From: an uncultured Clostridia bacterium | GTDB lineage: Bacteria; Bacillota; Clostridia; Lachnospirales; Lachnospiraceae | Assembly (NCBI GenBank): GCA_946623485.1 | Contig: CAMORF010000151.1 | Span: 1 to 6,063 of the forward strand | DNA: 6,063 nucleotides | Direction of reading: 5' to 3' | Shown: positions 5,904 to 6,063 of the stretch, one piece after another | Layout: every line of letters starts with the position of its first letter | How positions within the stretch are numbered: position 1 is the first letter of the stretch | Notes under the pieces: model-generated | What the model was told of the DNA's origin: nothing | The model's database searches: none | What the model saw: the letters and a program-made list of their open reading frames with translations, nothing else | Position numbers and translations under genes: made by a program

Positions 5904-5929
5904 GGAAACGAATTGATTCGTTTCCTTTT
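5904..5929 (+). terminator. Perfect inverted repeat with T-run, second terminator or structural element
   Basis: GGAAACGAA (5904-5912) pairs perfectly with TTCGTTTCC (5917-5925) around the loop TTGA, followed by TTTT (5926-5929) and then GC-rich sequence. The stem is AT-rich and the T-run short, so termination would be modest. It could be a back-up to the terminator at 5838-5870, or part of the structured stretch that follows. Confidence 0.5.
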
Positions 5930-6063
5930 CGCGCCGGCCGATAGAAGCGGCCTTCTACCCTTAGACAGCCGGCCGCATCATCTTATCGTAAACGCATTTA
6001 TTCAATGCGCTTAGGAGCTGTTACAAAATAAATTGTGCAGATTGCGCAGGATTTTCATTCGAG
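5930..6063. other. Gene-free structured stretch with nested inverted repeats
   Basis: No coding region or tRNA is supported on either strand. TAGAAG (5942-5947) and CTTCTA (5952-5957) form a hairpin with a CGGC loop. It is enclosed by two copies of GCCGGCCG (5933-5940 and 5968-5975), whose palindromic GCCGGC core lets them pair. A further hairpin joins CGCATT (5993-5998) to AATGCG (6004-6009). From 6014 the sequence becomes AT-rich and contains the tandem pair TTGTGCAGA / TTGCGCAGG (6033-6050). This could be the regulatory leader of the next gene or part of an intergenic repeat element cut by the window edge. I cannot choose between these. Confidence 0.4.

Noticed and set aside
5871..6063. 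tRNA or other known RNA gene in the terminal hairpin region
   Set aside because: No T-loop GGTTCGA-like box, cloverleaf or recognised riboswitch core could be drawn on either strand.

Overview
The window looks like core chromosome from a low-to-mid GC Firmicute, most likely a Lachnospiraceae-type Clostridia. This is judged from protein sequence recalled from those groups: the histidyl-tRNA synthetase variant, the 580-residue PgcA-like phosphoglucomutase, a 90-residue HU, and the HU / RqcP / DivIC neighbourhood. No database search was possible. All six real genes lie on the + strand.

Layout. Positions 2-1081 hold the 3' part of a CCA-adding tRNA nucleotidyltransferase (cca), cut by the window edge. 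After 32 bp comes hisS (1114-2424), with a good sigma-A-like promoter candidate inside the end of cca. Between hisS and the phosphoglucomutase gene lies 354 bp without a gene. It is filled mostly by a purine-rich minisatellite of about 12 contiguous 19-bp units (2425-2665), then a short leader with two potential hairpins. The phosphoglucomutase gene (pgcA-like) covers 2779-4521. HU (4639-4911) has its own strong promoter (4542-4570) and a near-perfect intrinsic terminator (4931-4967). A short purine-rich tandem repeat carrying Shine-Dalgarno-like sequence leads into rqcP (5094-5333), the S4-domain ribosome quality control factor. An AT-rich promoter region precedes a DivIC/FtsB-family division protein (5506-5808), which ends in an intrinsic terminator. 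The final ~190 bp (5871-6063) contains no gene I can support, but is dense in inverted repeats.

How the genes fit together. cca, hisS and rqcP serve tRNA maturation, tRNA charging and rescue of stalled 50S-peptidyl-tRNA. HU compacts DNA, DivIC acts at the division septum, and the phosphoglucomutase links glycolysis to nucleotide-sugar and envelope synthesis. This is a housekeeping cluster, not an accessory system. I see no transposase, CRISPR array, toxin or defence gene.

What is unusual. The 19-bp minisatellite begins exactly at the hisS stop codon. A single look-alike unit sits directly after the HU stop codon. The sporulation genes yabP and yabQ, which separate yabO/rqcP from divIC in Bacillus subtilis, are absent here. 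The 3' end of the window carries a cluster of stem-loops that may be part of an intergenic repeat element.
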